The notes: generated from the letters alone by a model not told the origin. Positions 26,461-35,776 are shown, counted from the stretch's first letter. The stretch is DNA of 64,000 nt from Clostridia bacterium (GCA_017531385.1 JAFXLD010000086.1:17215-81214), one strand, 5' to 3'. Made by a program: numbers and translations.

Positions 26461-28554
26461 ATGAATACATATTATAATGAAATAACAGAAAAGCCTGTGC
26501 AGAAGGAAGACGGCAAAGTTGTTTATAAAATTCCTTGTGGTGCTTTTTCCGGAAACGGTGATCTCGGCATTGTTTTTAATGATGACGAAAAAGGACTTCT
26601 GATTCATATTTCAAAATGCGATTTCTGGAAATTTACTCCGGGTGCACATAAAGACGGCGGAATAAAAACTGTCGGCAGTCTCAGATTCAGTAATATTGAT
26701 CTGTCAGCGTATAATATCAAGCAGTATTTTGACAGAGGAATACTTGAATGTCGATTTTCTGACACTGAAATGGAAGTTTTTGTGGCTCCCGAGAACAAGA
26801 TTTATGTCGAAATCAAGTCGCCTGATAACGGAATGTTTCCTGAGCTTGAAATTGATATTCCCGATACATGCGGTTCAAGAAACTTTGTTTTCAATGATAT
26901 GGGGCTGAAATGGCATCTTCGTAAATTTGACGGTAAAGATGTTGTCAGGGAATCAGATGTATCAGTATGCTGTAAGCGCCTTGAAACAGCAAGAAACGAC
27001 GGTTTTAAAACTGTCAGATTCTGCATATCTGTCGTTACTAATTTTGATACACCTGAGTATATCAGCAGAAGTATTGATATTGCACTGCATTGCGATTATG
27101 ATGCAGATAAAATAAAGACTGAGAATAAGTGGAAAAAGTTTTTTTCTGCATCAAAAGTAACTATACCGGATAAACTTATAGAAAAACACTATAATGCGAG
27201 TTTGTATTTTCTTGCCTGCTGTATGGGGAATGAAAAGTTTCCACCGGGACTTTTCGGCAATTTTGTTACAGATGACTTTTTCCCATGGTCTGGCGACTAT
27301 CATATGAACTATAACTATGAAGCGCCGTATTACTGTGTTTTTTCTTCCAATCATCCTGAGCTTGCAATCGGCTATATGACGCCACTTGAGGATATGATTG
27401 AAAATGGCAGGGAGTATGCAAAATTTGAGAACTGTAAAGGTATTTACTTTCCGGTAAGTTTTGGACCGAAAGCTCTTGACCTTTACACCATGAAGGGCTG
27501 TAAAGAGCACGGAATACTGTTTCTGGGACAGAAAAGTAATGCTGCTTATGCTGCAGTTATTGTAGCAATGAATTGGTATTCCACCTACAATAAAGATTAT
27601 GCCCGTGAACATCTTTACCCGTATATGCGTGAGGTTGCAGATTTCTGGGAAGATTATCTGGTTAAAGAAAAAAACAGATATGTCATAGTCAATGATGCAG
27701 CCCATGAAATTCCTTATTACAGATGTGAAAAATTCAGATACTGGACGCACAAAAATCAGATAGAAGCAAAGAATAACATTGTATCACTCGGTCTTGTGCG
27801 TATGGTTATGAAATGTATACTTGATATGTCCCGTGAACTTGATATTGATTCTGATAAACGGGCCATATGGCAGAATATTCTTGAGAATATCAGTGAATTC
27901 CCGACTTTTATCAAACATGGAAAAAGATGTTTCAGATATACTGAAAAAGGAATGCGATGGAGAAATGACAATACTGTCGGTCTTCAGCACATTTATCCTA
28001 TATCACAGGTAGGTCTCGGTTCTGATAAAAAATTATTGAAAATTGCAACAAATACTTATTTTATTAATGACCGCAGAATGGATGACAACGGTTCCAATTC
28101 TTATTTACCTGCAGGTGCAAGACTTGGTGTTGATCCCAAATATCTTATTGACGGACTTAAGATGAATATAAAAGAATTTGCTCTTCCGAATATGCTTTTC
28201 AAGCATCACGGTGGTGGTATTGAGCATCTTACAACTGTCCCTGCCACAATCAATGAAATGCTTATGCAAAGCCATGAAGGTATTATCCGATTGTTCCCAT
28301 GCTGGAACAGAAAAGATGATGCTGCGTTTGAAAATCTTAGTGCAGACGGAGCATTTCTTGTTTCTTCCGAACTGAAGAACGGAAAGATAGCATCACTTAA
28401 AATAAAAAGTCTTGCAGGAAGAAAATGTACACTAGATGCAGGCGATATTAAAGCTGTAGTCAGATCATCAGATGGAAAAAAGATAAAATTCCAGAAAAAA
28501 GATATTGTAATATCTTTTAATACGGAAGTTGATACAGAATATACACTTAAGTAA
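26461..28554 (+). CDS. six-hairpin glycosidase, GH95-like
   Basis: 697 aa from ATG 26461, picked because GGTGA lies 6 nt ahead; the ATG at 26449 has no ribosome site. No signal peptide. An N-terminal beta-domain (GAFSGNGDLGIVFND), an (alpha/alpha)6 catalytic region with PWSGDYHMNYNYEAPYY, and a C-terminal beta-domain with DGAFLVSSELKNGKIASLKI match the layout of GH95 alpha-L-fucosidase/galactosidase relatives. I could not place the catalytic Asn/Asp set with certainty, so the activity is unproven. Being cytoplasmic, it would act on imported oligosaccharides. Single-gene unit ending in a strong hairpin. Confidence 0.7.
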   Translation: MNTYYNEITEKPVQKEDGKVVYKIPCGAFSGNGDLGIVFNDDEKGLLIHISKCDFWKFTPGAHKDGGIKTVGSLRFSNIDLSAYNIKQYFDRGILECRFSDTEMEVFVAPENKIYVEIKSPDNGMFPELEIDIPDTCGSRNFVFNDMGLKWHLRKFDGKDVVRESDVSVCCKRLETARNDGFKTVRFCISVVTNFDTPEYISRSIDIALHCDYDADKIKTENKWKKFFSASKVTIPDKLIEKHYNASLYFLACCMGNEKFPPGLFGNFVTDDFFPWSGDYHMNYNYEAPYYCVFSSNHPELAIGYMTPLEDMIENGREYAKFENCKGIYFPVSFGPKALDLYTMKGCKEHGILFLGQKSNAAYAAVIVAMNWYSTYNKDYAREHLYPYMREVADFWEDYLVKEKNRYVIVNDAAHEIPYYRCEKFRYWTHKNQIEAKNNIVSLGLVRMVMKCILDMSRELDIDSDKRAIWQNILENISEFPTFIKHGKRCFRYTEKGMRWRNDNTVGLQHIYPISQVGLGSDKKLLKIATNTYFINDRRMDDNGSNSYLPAGARLGVDPKYLIDGLKMNIKEFALPNMLFKHHGGGIEHLTTVPATINEMLMQSHEGIIRLFPCWNRKDDAAFENLSADGAFLVSSELKNGKIASLKIKSLAGRKCTLDAGDIKAVVRSSDGKKIKFQKKDIVISFNTEVDTEYTLK

Positions 28555-28584
28555 AAGAAATCCACCATCGGTGGATTTCTTTTT
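28553..28584. terminator. bidirectional terminator
   Basis: A long perfect stem AAAAGAAATCCACC / GGTGGATTTCTTTT with a 3-nt loop lies between two convergent genes; its A and T ends serve both strands. Confidence 0.8.
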
Positions 28585-28588
28585 ATGA

Positions 28589-29833
28589 TCAATATGTTAA
28601 AGTTTCATTGATCTCATAAACCATTTCTGCAATTTTACGGAAAGGTGTTCTGTCATAACCCATATCTCTGTTTACAGAAGTATATATTATAAGAACAAAT
28701 GGTTGTTCAGCCATAACGATTGCGCAATCATGATATCCTACGGTTGCATTCCCACCGCTTCCGGATTTTCGCATAACCGTAACTCCCGAGGGAATCCCGT
28801 TTCTGATAAGAGGAGATGTGTTTGAATTGCTCAGATGTTCAAAAAACACATTTTTAAATTTACCGTTATAATTGTAAATATCAAGATAATGCTTTGCCAT
28901 GTTTGATGCTGATGTTTCACCGAATATGTACGAATTAAGTCTTAGTGATGATCCTATTTTTTTTGCATTTTCGTTAAAATTAGTAGTACCAAAATAGTCA
29001 AACAACATCTGATATGCAGTGTTGTCACTGTTTCTGATTGCGTAATACATCAGTTCACTTATGGTAAAGCCTGTACCTGTTTTGAAATTACTCAGATAGT
29101 GTCCGTTCCACTTCTGACTGCTTTTCAGATATATTGTTTTATTAAGTGAAATATTGTTTTTTTCCATGTAATCAAGCATACTCTTGACAAACGGTGCTTT
29201 TACTGTGCATTGTGTTCTGTACACACGATCACTGTTATACTGAATGAAATATTCCTGGTTGACATCGATAAAATAGAATGTAACTACACTTCCGAGCTGT
29301 CTGCAATAATTCTCAAGGGCCTTGATTTGTGAGAAAACGGCTTCATCCATAATGCTTGTGGAGAAACCTTTCAAAGAAGATGTATAGTTTTTTCTTTTAT
29401 CATATTTTGCAATAAATAAAGCGGGATCTGCCGATTCTGCCTGAGAACATTTTTTTGTTTTGTCCAATCTTGCTGCAATTCGAAGAATCAAACGGGCATC
29501 CTGAGCGTTTACAACCTTATTGAAGTTTGCATCAGCGAGAACGCATTGTCTTTCTGTCAGAAGAATCTGTTTTGAACTGAACTTTAAAACAAGTCTGCTG
29601 TCTGCCGCTGTAATGTAACTATCATTATTTATATCACCCACATAAAATTCACCCGCAGGTAATTTGTTTGGTTTTTCTGTAGTTGTTTCTGTTTTTGTAA
29701 TCGTCTCACTTTCGTATTCGCTTTCAATTTCTGATACATATTCGGTGATATCGGTAGTTTCCTGAGCAGATGTGAATACAACAGACGAAAGCAATGTTGA
29801 CAGTACACAAAATAAAATTATAATCCTTTTCAC
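28589..29833 (-). CDS. exported beta-lactamase-fold hydrolase with type I dockerin (Cys in place of SxxK serine)
   Basis: 414 aa from a GTG at 29833, with GGAAG 8 nt ahead and a basic signal peptide MKRIIILFC; an ATG five codons earlier (29848) lacks a ribosome site. After a Thr/Glu-rich linker, residues ~65-122 form a type I dockerin with two calcium loops (DINNDSYITAAD and DANFNKVVNAQD). The C-terminal ~260 residues follow the class A beta-lactamase/serine hydrolase pattern: QCTVK at the SxxK site (C209, K212), SDN at 269-271 and KSG at 356-358. The nucleophile serine is thus a cysteine. Dockerins attach enzymes to cohesin scaffolds of cellulosomes. It lies 4-19 nt after mnmA in a minus-strand run. 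Confidence 0.82.
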   Translation of the reverse strand: MKRIIILFCVLSTLLSSVVFTSAQETTDITEYVSEIESEYESETITKTETTTEKPNKLPAGEFYVGDINNDSYITAADSRLVLKFSSKQILLTERQCVLADANFNKVVNAQDARLILRIAARLDKTKKCSQAESADPALFIAKYDKRKNYTSSLKGFSTSIMDEAVFSQIKALENYCRQLGSVVTFYFIDVNQEYFIQYNSDRVYRTQCTVKAPFVKSMLDYMEKNNISLNKTIYLKSSQKWNGHYLSNFKTGTGFTISELMYYAIRNSDNTAYQMLFDYFGTTNFNENAKKIGSSLRLNSYIFGETSASNMAKHYLDIYNYNGKFKNVFFEHLSNSNTSPLIRNGIPSGVTVMRKSGSGGNATVGYHDCAIVMAEQPFVLIIYTSVNRDMGYDRTPFRKIAEMVYEINETLTY

Positions 29834-29852
29834 TATAGTCACTTCCATAGAC

Positions 29853-30914
29853 TTATTTTATTATTCCTCCGCCTAAAACGATGTCATTGTCATAGAGTAC
29901 GGCTGATTGTCCCTTTGCAGGGGCTCTTTGAGGTGTATCGAATACGATTTTAATTGTATTTTCATCAATCTGTTCAGCTGTTGCAGATGCACCGATATGA
30001 TTGAATCTGATTTTAACAGTACATTGTATCCTTTCTGATAAACTTTCAGAATACATAAAATTAAAATCTTCAACATAAATTTCACTCTGAAACAGTCCCT
30101 CATTTGCGGATACAATGATTGAGTTTGTTTTTATATCCTTATTTTTGACATAAACGGGAGTTCCCATTGCAAGACCGAGACCTTTTCTCTGACCGATGGT
30201 GTAATTAATCATCCCGTTGTGCTTTCCCACAATATTGCCGTTTTCGTCAATAAATTTTCCGTGGGGATATTTTTTGCCCGTTGCACGGCATATAAAAGAC
30301 GCATAGTCACCGTTTGTTATAAAGCAGACGTCCTGACTGTCTTTCTTCCTTGCATTGATAAATCCGTTATTTTCCGCAATTTCTCTTGCTTTTTCTTTTG
30401 TTATTTCAGACAATGGGAACTGAATTTTTTTTAATTGTTCCTGCGACAGGGAATAGAGGAAGTAGCTTTGGTCCTTTTTTATATCATCGGCTTTCTTTAT
30501 GTAGAACCTGCCGTTTTCTGAACCGATTTTTGCATAGTGACCCGTAGCTATGATATCACAGCCATTTTTTTCTGCTACTTCATTGAGTAAATCAAATTTA
30601 ATGTGCTTGTTGCATTCTACGCACGGATTCGGAGTGCCGCCTTTTTCGTAAGTTCTGATAAAATTATCAATGACATGTCTTTTGAATTGCTCGGAAACAT
30701 CTGCAACAATAATCGGTATTCCGAGTTTATCGCAAACAGCCTTTGCATCGTTAATGTCATTGTCTGCAACCGAAGTATCAAAACCGAAAATCTTGTCACT
30801 TTTGTCAAACATTCTGAATGTTACGCCGATGCAATCATAGCCTTGTTCTTTCATAAGATATGCAGTGACGGAGCTGTCAACTCCGCCACTCATTGCAATT
30901 AATGCTTTTGCCAT
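29853..30914 (-). CDS. mnmA: tRNA-specific 2-thiouridylase MnmA
   Basis: 353 aa. The PP-loop motif SGGVDSS is at residues 9-15, the catalytic cysteine pair lies in NPCVEC (~101) and DVCFI (~197), and GQRKGLGLAMGTPVYV marks the central domain. It adds sulfur to U34 of Lys, Glu and Gln tRNAs using sulfur from a cysteine desulfurase, which is not in the window. It starts 3 nt after the nadA stop, so the two are co-transcribed. Confidence 0.95.
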   Translation of the reverse strand: MAKALIAMSGGVDSSVTAYLMKEQGYDCIGVTFRMFDKSDKIFGFDTSVADNDINDAKAVCDKLGIPIIVADVSEQFKRHVIDNFIRTYEKGGTPNPCVECNKHIKFDLLNEVAEKNGCDIIATGHYAKIGSENGRFYIKKADDIKKDQSYFLYSLSQEQLKKIQFPLSEITKEKAREIAENNGFINARKKDSQDVCFITNGDYASFICRATGKKYPHGKFIDENGNIVGKHNGMINYTIGQRKGLGLAMGTPVYVKNKDIKTNSIIVSANEGLFQSEIYVEDFNFMYSESLSERIQCTVKIRFNHIGASATAEQIDENTIKIVFDTPQRAPAKGQSAVLYDNDIVLGGGIIK

Positions 30915-30917
30915 TAT

Positions 30918-31832
30918 TTATCCCAACTCAATCATTTTATTTATGCATTTAACAGCTTTTTCAATGGTTTCTTCAGACATTGTGATTTCTTCACCGCCGA
31001 CACCAATTACTGTGTTGTATACATCCATTATGGTTGTAAGTTTCATATCATTACAGATAAGAGCTTTTGACATTGCATAGAATTTTTTATCGGGGCATAT
31101 AATCTGAAGATGCTGAACAATACTGTTTTCAGTACCGATAATAAATTCCTTAGCATCTGATTCTTTTGCAAAATTCATAATATCTGCTGTTGAGCCTGCA
31201 AAATCAGCAAGAGCTGTTACTTCTTTTTTGCATTCAGGATGAACAAGAAGAAGAGCATCGGGATGTTTTTTCTTCGCTTCCATAGCTTCCTCGGCTGTTA
31301 TTGCTGCATGAACAGGACATCCGCCGTTAAGGAGCTTTATATTCTTATCAGGGCATTTTTCCGCAACATAGGAACCTAAATTGCAATCAGGAATGAACAG
31401 AATATTCTTTTCGGGCATATTGTTTACAATTTTTACAGCGGAAGACGATGTTACACAAACATCACAAACAGTTTTAAGTTCTGTTGTTGTATTTATGTAT
31501 GCCACAACAGCATAGTCTTTATATTCATTTTCTCTGAGTTGCTTTATATATTCCTTTGTGAACTGTTCAGCCATTGGACATCCTGCATCAGGATTGGCAA
31601 GGTATACAGTTTTCTCAGGGGAGAGAAGTTTTGCCGTTTCTGCCATAAAACGGACACCGCACATAATAAGTGTTTTGTTCGGCACTTTTGATGCTTTTAC
31701 ACTCAGTGCATAAGAATCACCTGAAAAGTCTGCAACTTCAAGGATATCCTCACTCTGATAGCTGTGAGCAAGAATACATATATCCTTTTCTTTTTTGAGT
31801 CTTATAATTTCATTCTGTATATCTTTTAACAT
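30918..31832 (-). CDS. nadA: quinolinate synthase A
   Basis: 304 aa. It condenses iminoaspartate with dihydroxyacetone phosphate to quinolinate in NAD synthesis, using a [4Fe-4S] cluster. Cluster cysteines are visible in MCGVRFMAET, in CVTSSSAVKI context and in a later PDCNLG/HPEC pair; the GGCPVHAAI stretch is also conserved. nadB and nadC are not adjacent, unlike the common nadABC layout, so iminoaspartate must come from elsewhere (L-aspartate oxidase or dehydrogenase). The gene follows the deacetylase by 26 nt. Confidence 0.93.
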   Translation of the reverse strand: MLKDIQNEIIRLKKEKDICILAHSYQSEDILEVADFSGDSYALSVKASKVPNKTLIMCGVRFMAETAKLLSPEKTVYLANPDAGCPMAEQFTKEYIKQLRENEYKDYAVVAYINTTTELKTVCDVCVTSSSAVKIVNNMPEKNILFIPDCNLGSYVAEKCPDKNIKLLNGGCPVHAAITAEEAMEAKKKHPDALLLVHPECKKEVTALADFAGSTADIMNFAKESDAKEFIIGTENSIVQHLQIICPDKKFYAMSKALICNDMKLTTIMDVYNTVIGVGGEEITMSEETIEKAVKCINKMIELG

Positions 31833-31858
31833 TTTTTATCAGTTCCTTTCTCAGGTAT

Positions 31859-32839
31859 TTAAACTTTATAATCTTCAAGAGATCTGAATTCATATCCCAT
31901 GCTTCTTGCTGAATCAATGATATCGCCAAGAGCATTTGCATTATCTGATGAAACAGCATGAAGAAGAATAACTGCACCGGGGTGAATTCTTGATATCACC
32001 GTATCATGTGCATAAGCTGCGCCTTTCTGGTTGTTTATATCCCAATCAGCATATGCAAGTGACCAGAAAACGCTCATATAACCGAGAGAGCTGACTAGGT
32101 CAAGAGCACAATCCGAATATTCACCTTTCGGAAAACGGAAATATGGTGATGAATATCCGAAATTAGTTCTGATGTAGTCATCAAAAGCTTTGATTTCTTT
32201 CATCATTTCAGTTCTTGACAGTTCATCCATAGACGGATGATTTTCGGTATGGTTACCTACAATGTGACCTTCATTTATCATTCTGACAATTGAGTCGGGA
32301 TCGGACTGCATTTCACCGACAGTGCAGAAAAATGCAGCATGTACATTTTTATCCTTAAGTGTGTCAAGAATCATTCCCGTATAACCGTTGTCATAGCCCA
32401 CATCAAATGTAAGATACACTACTTTTTCATCTGATATATTGTCAAGGGTAAGTGCATTGAAATCGCCGTCCTCAAAATGTTTTTGACTGTTTACCGATAT
32501 ATCATTCGGTATTTCATCTTTTGCAACTCCATATGCATGAGCAATTTTTTCAGTGGAAAGACCACTTGTGTTTTCGGGATCTTTTACGCTGAAATCAATA
32601 AGCGCGAGAGGTTCAAGCCCGGTCAGAGTTTTGTCTGTGCCCGTATTCTTACCGTATTCTGATTTTTCGACTTTATCTGTCTGTTCTGTGGGGTTTTCTT
32701 CACATGCAGTGTCGGCTTCTGTTGTGCGGATATCGGTTTCATCTTCTGAATTATAAGAAACATTACTGCCGTTATTGCGGCAACCTGTGAACGAAAGAAC
32801 TATTGAAATAAATAAAATTATACTTATAATTTTTTTCAT
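31859..32839 (-). CDS. polysaccharide deacetylase lipoprotein, PdaA-like
   Basis: 326 aa. The lipobox FTGC gives lipidated C20, followed by a ~60-residue Asp/Glu/Thr-rich linker. The NodB-type domain begins at about residue 140 with TFDVGYDNG (catalytic Asp and metal Asp), then GNHTENHPSM (HxxxxH metal site), RFPKGEYS and a final ILLHAVS with the catalytic histidine. The GYDNG form and the C-terminal sequence fit PdaA, the spore-cortex muramic delta-lactam deacetylase, which suits a spore former; general peptidoglycan deacetylation is also possible. First gene ahead of nadA and mnmA. Confidence 0.85.
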   Translation of the reverse strand: MKKIISIILFISIVLSFTGCRNNGSNVSYNSEDETDIRTTEADTACEENPTEQTDKVEKSEYGKNTGTDKTLTGLEPLALIDFSVKDPENTSGLSTEKIAHAYGVAKDEIPNDISVNSQKHFEDGDFNALTLDNISDEKVVYLTFDVGYDNGYTGMILDTLKDKNVHAAFFCTVGEMQSDPDSIVRMINEGHIVGNHTENHPSMDELSRTEMMKEIKAFDDYIRTNFGYSSPYFRFPKGEYSDCALDLVSSLGYMSVFWSLAYADWDINNQKGAAYAHDTVISRIHPGAVILLHAVSSDNANALGDIIDSARSMGYEFRSLEDYKV

Positions 32840-32891
32840 ATTTCATCACCATTTATTATGATATCACATTTTTTCAAAAAGTAAATATGTA

Positions 32892-32911
32892 CAGACAGAT
32901 ATTTCTGTCTG
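32892..32911 (-). terminator. hairpin after small membrane protein
   Basis: Perfect 8-bp stem CAGACAGA / TCTGTCTG with 4-nt loop. The U-tract on either strand is poor, so termination is uncertain. Confidence 0.4.
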
Positions 32912-32934
32912 ATTTTACATAAAACAAAGGTATT

Positions 32935-33120
32935 TTACATCATACTCTGAATACCGTCAAGCACGCCGTTGATAGTTTTCATTGCTTTGTCTGCAGTTTT
33001 TTTCATCTGCTTTTTTGTTGAGTTATTGCTCATCATTGCTGAGCCGATCATAGCAGCAGCACCGCCCACAGCCATAATTGTACCGATAGTTTTTGTAACA
33101 GACATAGTTTTTCTGTTCAT
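32935..33120 (-). CDS. small membrane-associated protein, unknown
   Basis: 61 aa from the ATG at 33120 with AAAGG 9 nt ahead; an ATG at 33129 touches the ribosome site and is less likely. One hydrophobic, glycine/alanine-rich segment (TIMAVGGAAAMIGSAMM) is followed by a basic, amphipathic helix with KKQMKKTADKAMKTING. The layout resembles YtxH-type small stress proteins of Firmicutes, but I cannot assign a family. It stands alone, followed by a hairpin at 32892-32911. Confidence 0.65.
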   Translation of the reverse strand: MNRKTMSVTKTIGTIMAVGGAAAMIGSAMMSNNSTKKQMKKTADKAMKTINGVLDGIQSMM

Positions 33121-33250
33121 TATTATCATCCTTTCAAAAATACTGTAAGATTATCTTGTCCTCATAAATAAAAAATATCCGTTGTATCTGTTGCAAATGT
33201 ATTAAAATAATGATATGATAATATAAAATATTTTCGGGAGATTATGCGAT

Positions 33251-33817
33251 TTGAAAAAGATTTATGAAAAAATATTTTCCGTCGGTTTTTTTAAAAGATT
33301 TCTGTCTGTTCCCGTTATCGGAAAATTGCTGACATATGAGATTTTGTCATATCTGTTTTTTGGTGTAATGACAACTGTTGTAAATCTGACTGTGTTTTTT
33401 GTCTCAGATAAGATTCTCGGCAACGGAAGTCTTGCAGAGTTTTCTGCGTTCGGGCATTTATTCAGAATAACTTTTGAAGATATATCAACTCTTATTGCAT
33501 GGATTGTTGCCGTGTTGTTTGCTTATGTCACAAATAAATTATGGGTATTTGAAAGTAAAAATACAGCTCCTGCTGTAATCATAAGGGAAATTGTCTCATT
33601 TTTCGGAGCAAGAATAGTTTCATTTGCTGTTTTTGAATCTTTTGGTTTTATGGTGGTGAGAAATATCTTTATCAATCTAGGTCTTTTTGCATCCGAAAAT
33701 GCGAGCAAATGGATAGCAAAGATTCTGCTTTCGGTAATTGTTGTTGTTTTTAATTATGTTATGAGTAAACTTGTAATTTTCAGAAAAAAGAAAGACACAT
33801 CAGAAGGTGATAAATAA
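33251..33817 (+). CDS. GtrA-family membrane protein
   Basis: 188 aa, four membrane segments. YLFFGVMTTVVNLTVFF at the first segment and TNKLWVFE between segments 2 and 3 match the GtrA/DPMS1 family, which moves or helps attach polyprenyl-linked sugars in wall glycan assembly. The start is a TTG at 33251 with CGGGAG 10 nt ahead; no in-frame ATG gives a full first segment. The next gene overlaps by one base (TAATG). Confidence 0.85.
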   Translation: MKKIYEKIFSVGFFKRFLSVPVIGKLLTYEILSYLFFGVMTTVVNLTVFFVSDKILGNGSLAEFSAFGHLFRITFEDISTLIAWIVAVLFAYVTNKLWVFESKNTAPAVIIREIVSFFGARIVSFAVFESFGFMVVRNIFINLGLFASENASKWIAKILLSVIVVVFNYVMSKLVIFRKKKDTSEGDK

Positions 33818-34785
33818 TGAATTTAAAAGAAATTGACGGTAACGGCACTGTCGAAGGTTTTGTGCTTGTAAAAAGCTGTGATAAAAAAACTGCTAAAAAC
33901 GGTTCAATGTTCCTTGATATGCGTCTTGCAGATAAAAGTGGTGAGATCAATGCAAAAATGTGGGACTATCGCGAAGGTGCATTTCTGCCCGAAATTAACA
34001 GTATCGTAAAGATCAGGGGTGTTATATCAGAATATAACGGAACACCTCAGCTTCGTGTGGACAGAATCAGGGCAAAATGGGATAATGATAATGTTGATAT
34101 GGCAGATATAATCCCTTCTGCTGATTATACAGGCAACTTTATGATGCAGACAATCCGTGGTAAGGTTGATTCATTCAGATCAGAACCGCTTAAAAAGATA
34201 GTTTCTGCAGTTCTTGATGAGTACGGTGACAGAATGATAGATTGTCCTGCCGCTTTCAAGCTTCATCATGCAATCAGAGGCGGTCTTCTGATGCACACAC
34301 TTTCGATTGTTAAACTCTGTGAGTGTGTAGCATCGATTTATCCAACAGTTGACCGTGAATTACTGATATCAGGCGCAATTCTTCATGACGTATGCAAAAC
34401 AGATGAATTTGTAATATCGCAATCAGGACTTGTTGATGGTTATACTGCAGAAGGTACACTTGTCGGACATCTTGTAATGGGTGCTATGATGATTGACCGT
34501 ATTGCAAGAGAGAATGACATTGACAAAGATACAGCAATGCTTCTTGAGCATATGCTCATTTCACATCACGGTGAGCCTGAATTCGGTGCCGCTACAAGAC
34601 CGCTTTTCCTTGAAGCTGAAATTCTGTCGGAGCTTGACTCTCTTGATGCCAATATCTATGAGATTGAGAGTTGCCTTGCAGATGTTGCTCCTCGTGAATT
34701 CAGCAATCGTCAGTGGGCTTTGCATGACAGAAAATTCTATAATCACGGCAGAAAAGCTCCTGAAACAAAAGTAAATCTTGATTGA
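33817..34785 (+). CDS. yhaM: 3'-5' exoribonuclease YhaM-type (OB + HD domains)
   Basis: 322 aa. Residues ~1-95 form an OB fold (FLDMRLADKSGEINAKMW, then PQLRVDRIR); residues ~145-290 an HD phosphohydrolase domain with H-x-HD signatures in GGLLMHTLSI, GAILHDVCKTDEF and MLISHHGEPEFG. YhaM trims RNA and short nucleic acids from the 3' end with Mn2+ or Co2+. It overlaps gtrA by one base and is followed by prmA 14 nt downstream. Confidence 0.88.
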   Translation: MNLKEIDGNGTVEGFVLVKSCDKKTAKNGSMFLDMRLADKSGEINAKMWDYREGAFLPEINSIVKIRGVISEYNGTPQLRVDRIRAKWDNDNVDMADIIPSADYTGNFMMQTIRGKVDSFRSEPLKKIVSAVLDEYGDRMIDCPAAFKLHHAIRGGLLMHTLSIVKLCECVASIYPTVDRELLISGAILHDVCKTDEFVISQSGLVDGYTAEGTLVGHLVMGAMMIDRIARENDIDKDTAMLLEHMLISHHGEPEFGAATRPLFLEAEILSELDSLDANIYEIESCLADVAPREFSNRQWALHDRKFYNHGRKAPETKVNLD

Positions 34786-34799
34786 TAAGAGGGATAAAG

Positions 34800-35723
34800 A
34801 TGGATTGGACAGAAATAAAAGTAACTGTGCCTGTTGAAAGTGTTGACGAAGCAGGTGCTATTGTATCAATGACAGTGCCTTACGGCATATATATTGAAGA
34901 CTATTCCGATATGGAAGATGCTGTGCTTGAAATTGCACACATTGACCTTATTGATGAGGAGCTTCTTGCAAGAGACAGATCAAAAGGAATCGTGCATGTT
35001 TACATTTCACCCGAAGAAAATCCCAACGAAGCTGTTTCTTTCATAAAAGACCGACTTACTGCAGAAAACATTCCCTTTGAAATCGACAGTATTCTCTGCA
35101 AGAATTCTGATTGGGAAAATAACTGGAAAAAATATTTTAAACCGATGCCTGTCGGTGAAAGACTTCTTATTCAGCCCATATGGAAAGATAAAGTTGAGGC
35201 AGGCGACAGGGTAGTGCTAAATCTTGAACCCGGTCTTGCTTTCGGCTCAGGTACTCATGAGACCACAAGACTTTGTCTTGAAGCTATCGAAAAACATATT
35301 ACACCAGGTTGTAAAATGCTTGATATCGGATGCGGAAGCGGTATTTTGTCAATTGCATCACTTCTTCTCGGTGCTGGCGAAGCAACAGGTGTTGATATTG
35401 ATAAACTTGCTGTTAAAACAGCAATGGAAAATGCAAACAGAAATGGTTTCAATGAATCAAGATACACTCTCTATCACGGTAACCTTACTGATAAAGTTCA
35501 CGGCAAGTTTGATGTGATTGCCGCAAACATCGTTGCAGATGCCATTATCATGCTTTCAAAAGGCGTGGATGAATTTATGAATGAAGACAGCGTTTATATC
35601 GTTTCCGGCATCATTGATATGCGTGAAGATGAGGTTGTTTCTGCACTTGATAATTACGGATTCAGAATCACAGCCCGTCATGAAGAGGGCGGCTGGCTCT
35701 GTTTTGAATGTAAAAAGAAATAA
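34800..35723 (+). CDS. prmA: ribosomal protein L11 methyltransferase
   Basis: 307 aa from ATG 34800 with AGAGGGA ahead; a TTG at 34782 is in frame but less likely. The substrate-recognition N-domain ends at WENNWKKYFKPM, and the SAM-binding domain shows FGSGTHETTRL and MLDIGCGSGILSIAS (motif I). It methylates lysines and the N-terminus of L11. Often found beside dnaJ or rsmE; here it ends the gtrA-yhaM-prmA run before a terminator. Confidence 0.92.
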   Translation: MDWTEIKVTVPVESVDEAGAIVSMTVPYGIYIEDYSDMEDAVLEIAHIDLIDEELLARDRSKGIVHVYISPEENPNEAVSFIKDRLTAENIPFEIDSILCKNSDWENNWKKYFKPMPVGERLLIQPIWKDKVEAGDRVVLNLEPGLAFGSGTHETTRLCLEAIEKHITPGCKMLDIGCGSGILSIASLLLGAGEATGVDIDKLAVKTAMENANRNGFNESRYTLYHGNLTDKVHGKFDVIAANIVADAIIMLSKGVDEFMNEDSVYIVSGIIDMREDEVVSALDNYGFRITARHEEGGWLCFECKKK

Positions 35724-35742
35724 AATATATTATATTAATTTT

Positions 35743-35776
35743 AAAAATCGGCAACATTTTGTTGTCGATTTTTTTT
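35743..35776 (+). terminator. Rho-independent terminator
   Basis: AATCGGCAAC / GTTGTCGATT stem (one wobble), 5-nt loop, followed by eight T after prmA. Confidence 0.8.

Noticed and set aside
27151-27750. 199-codon antisense frame within the GH95-like gene
   Set aside because: Shadow of the sense gene; no start signals, no family similarity.
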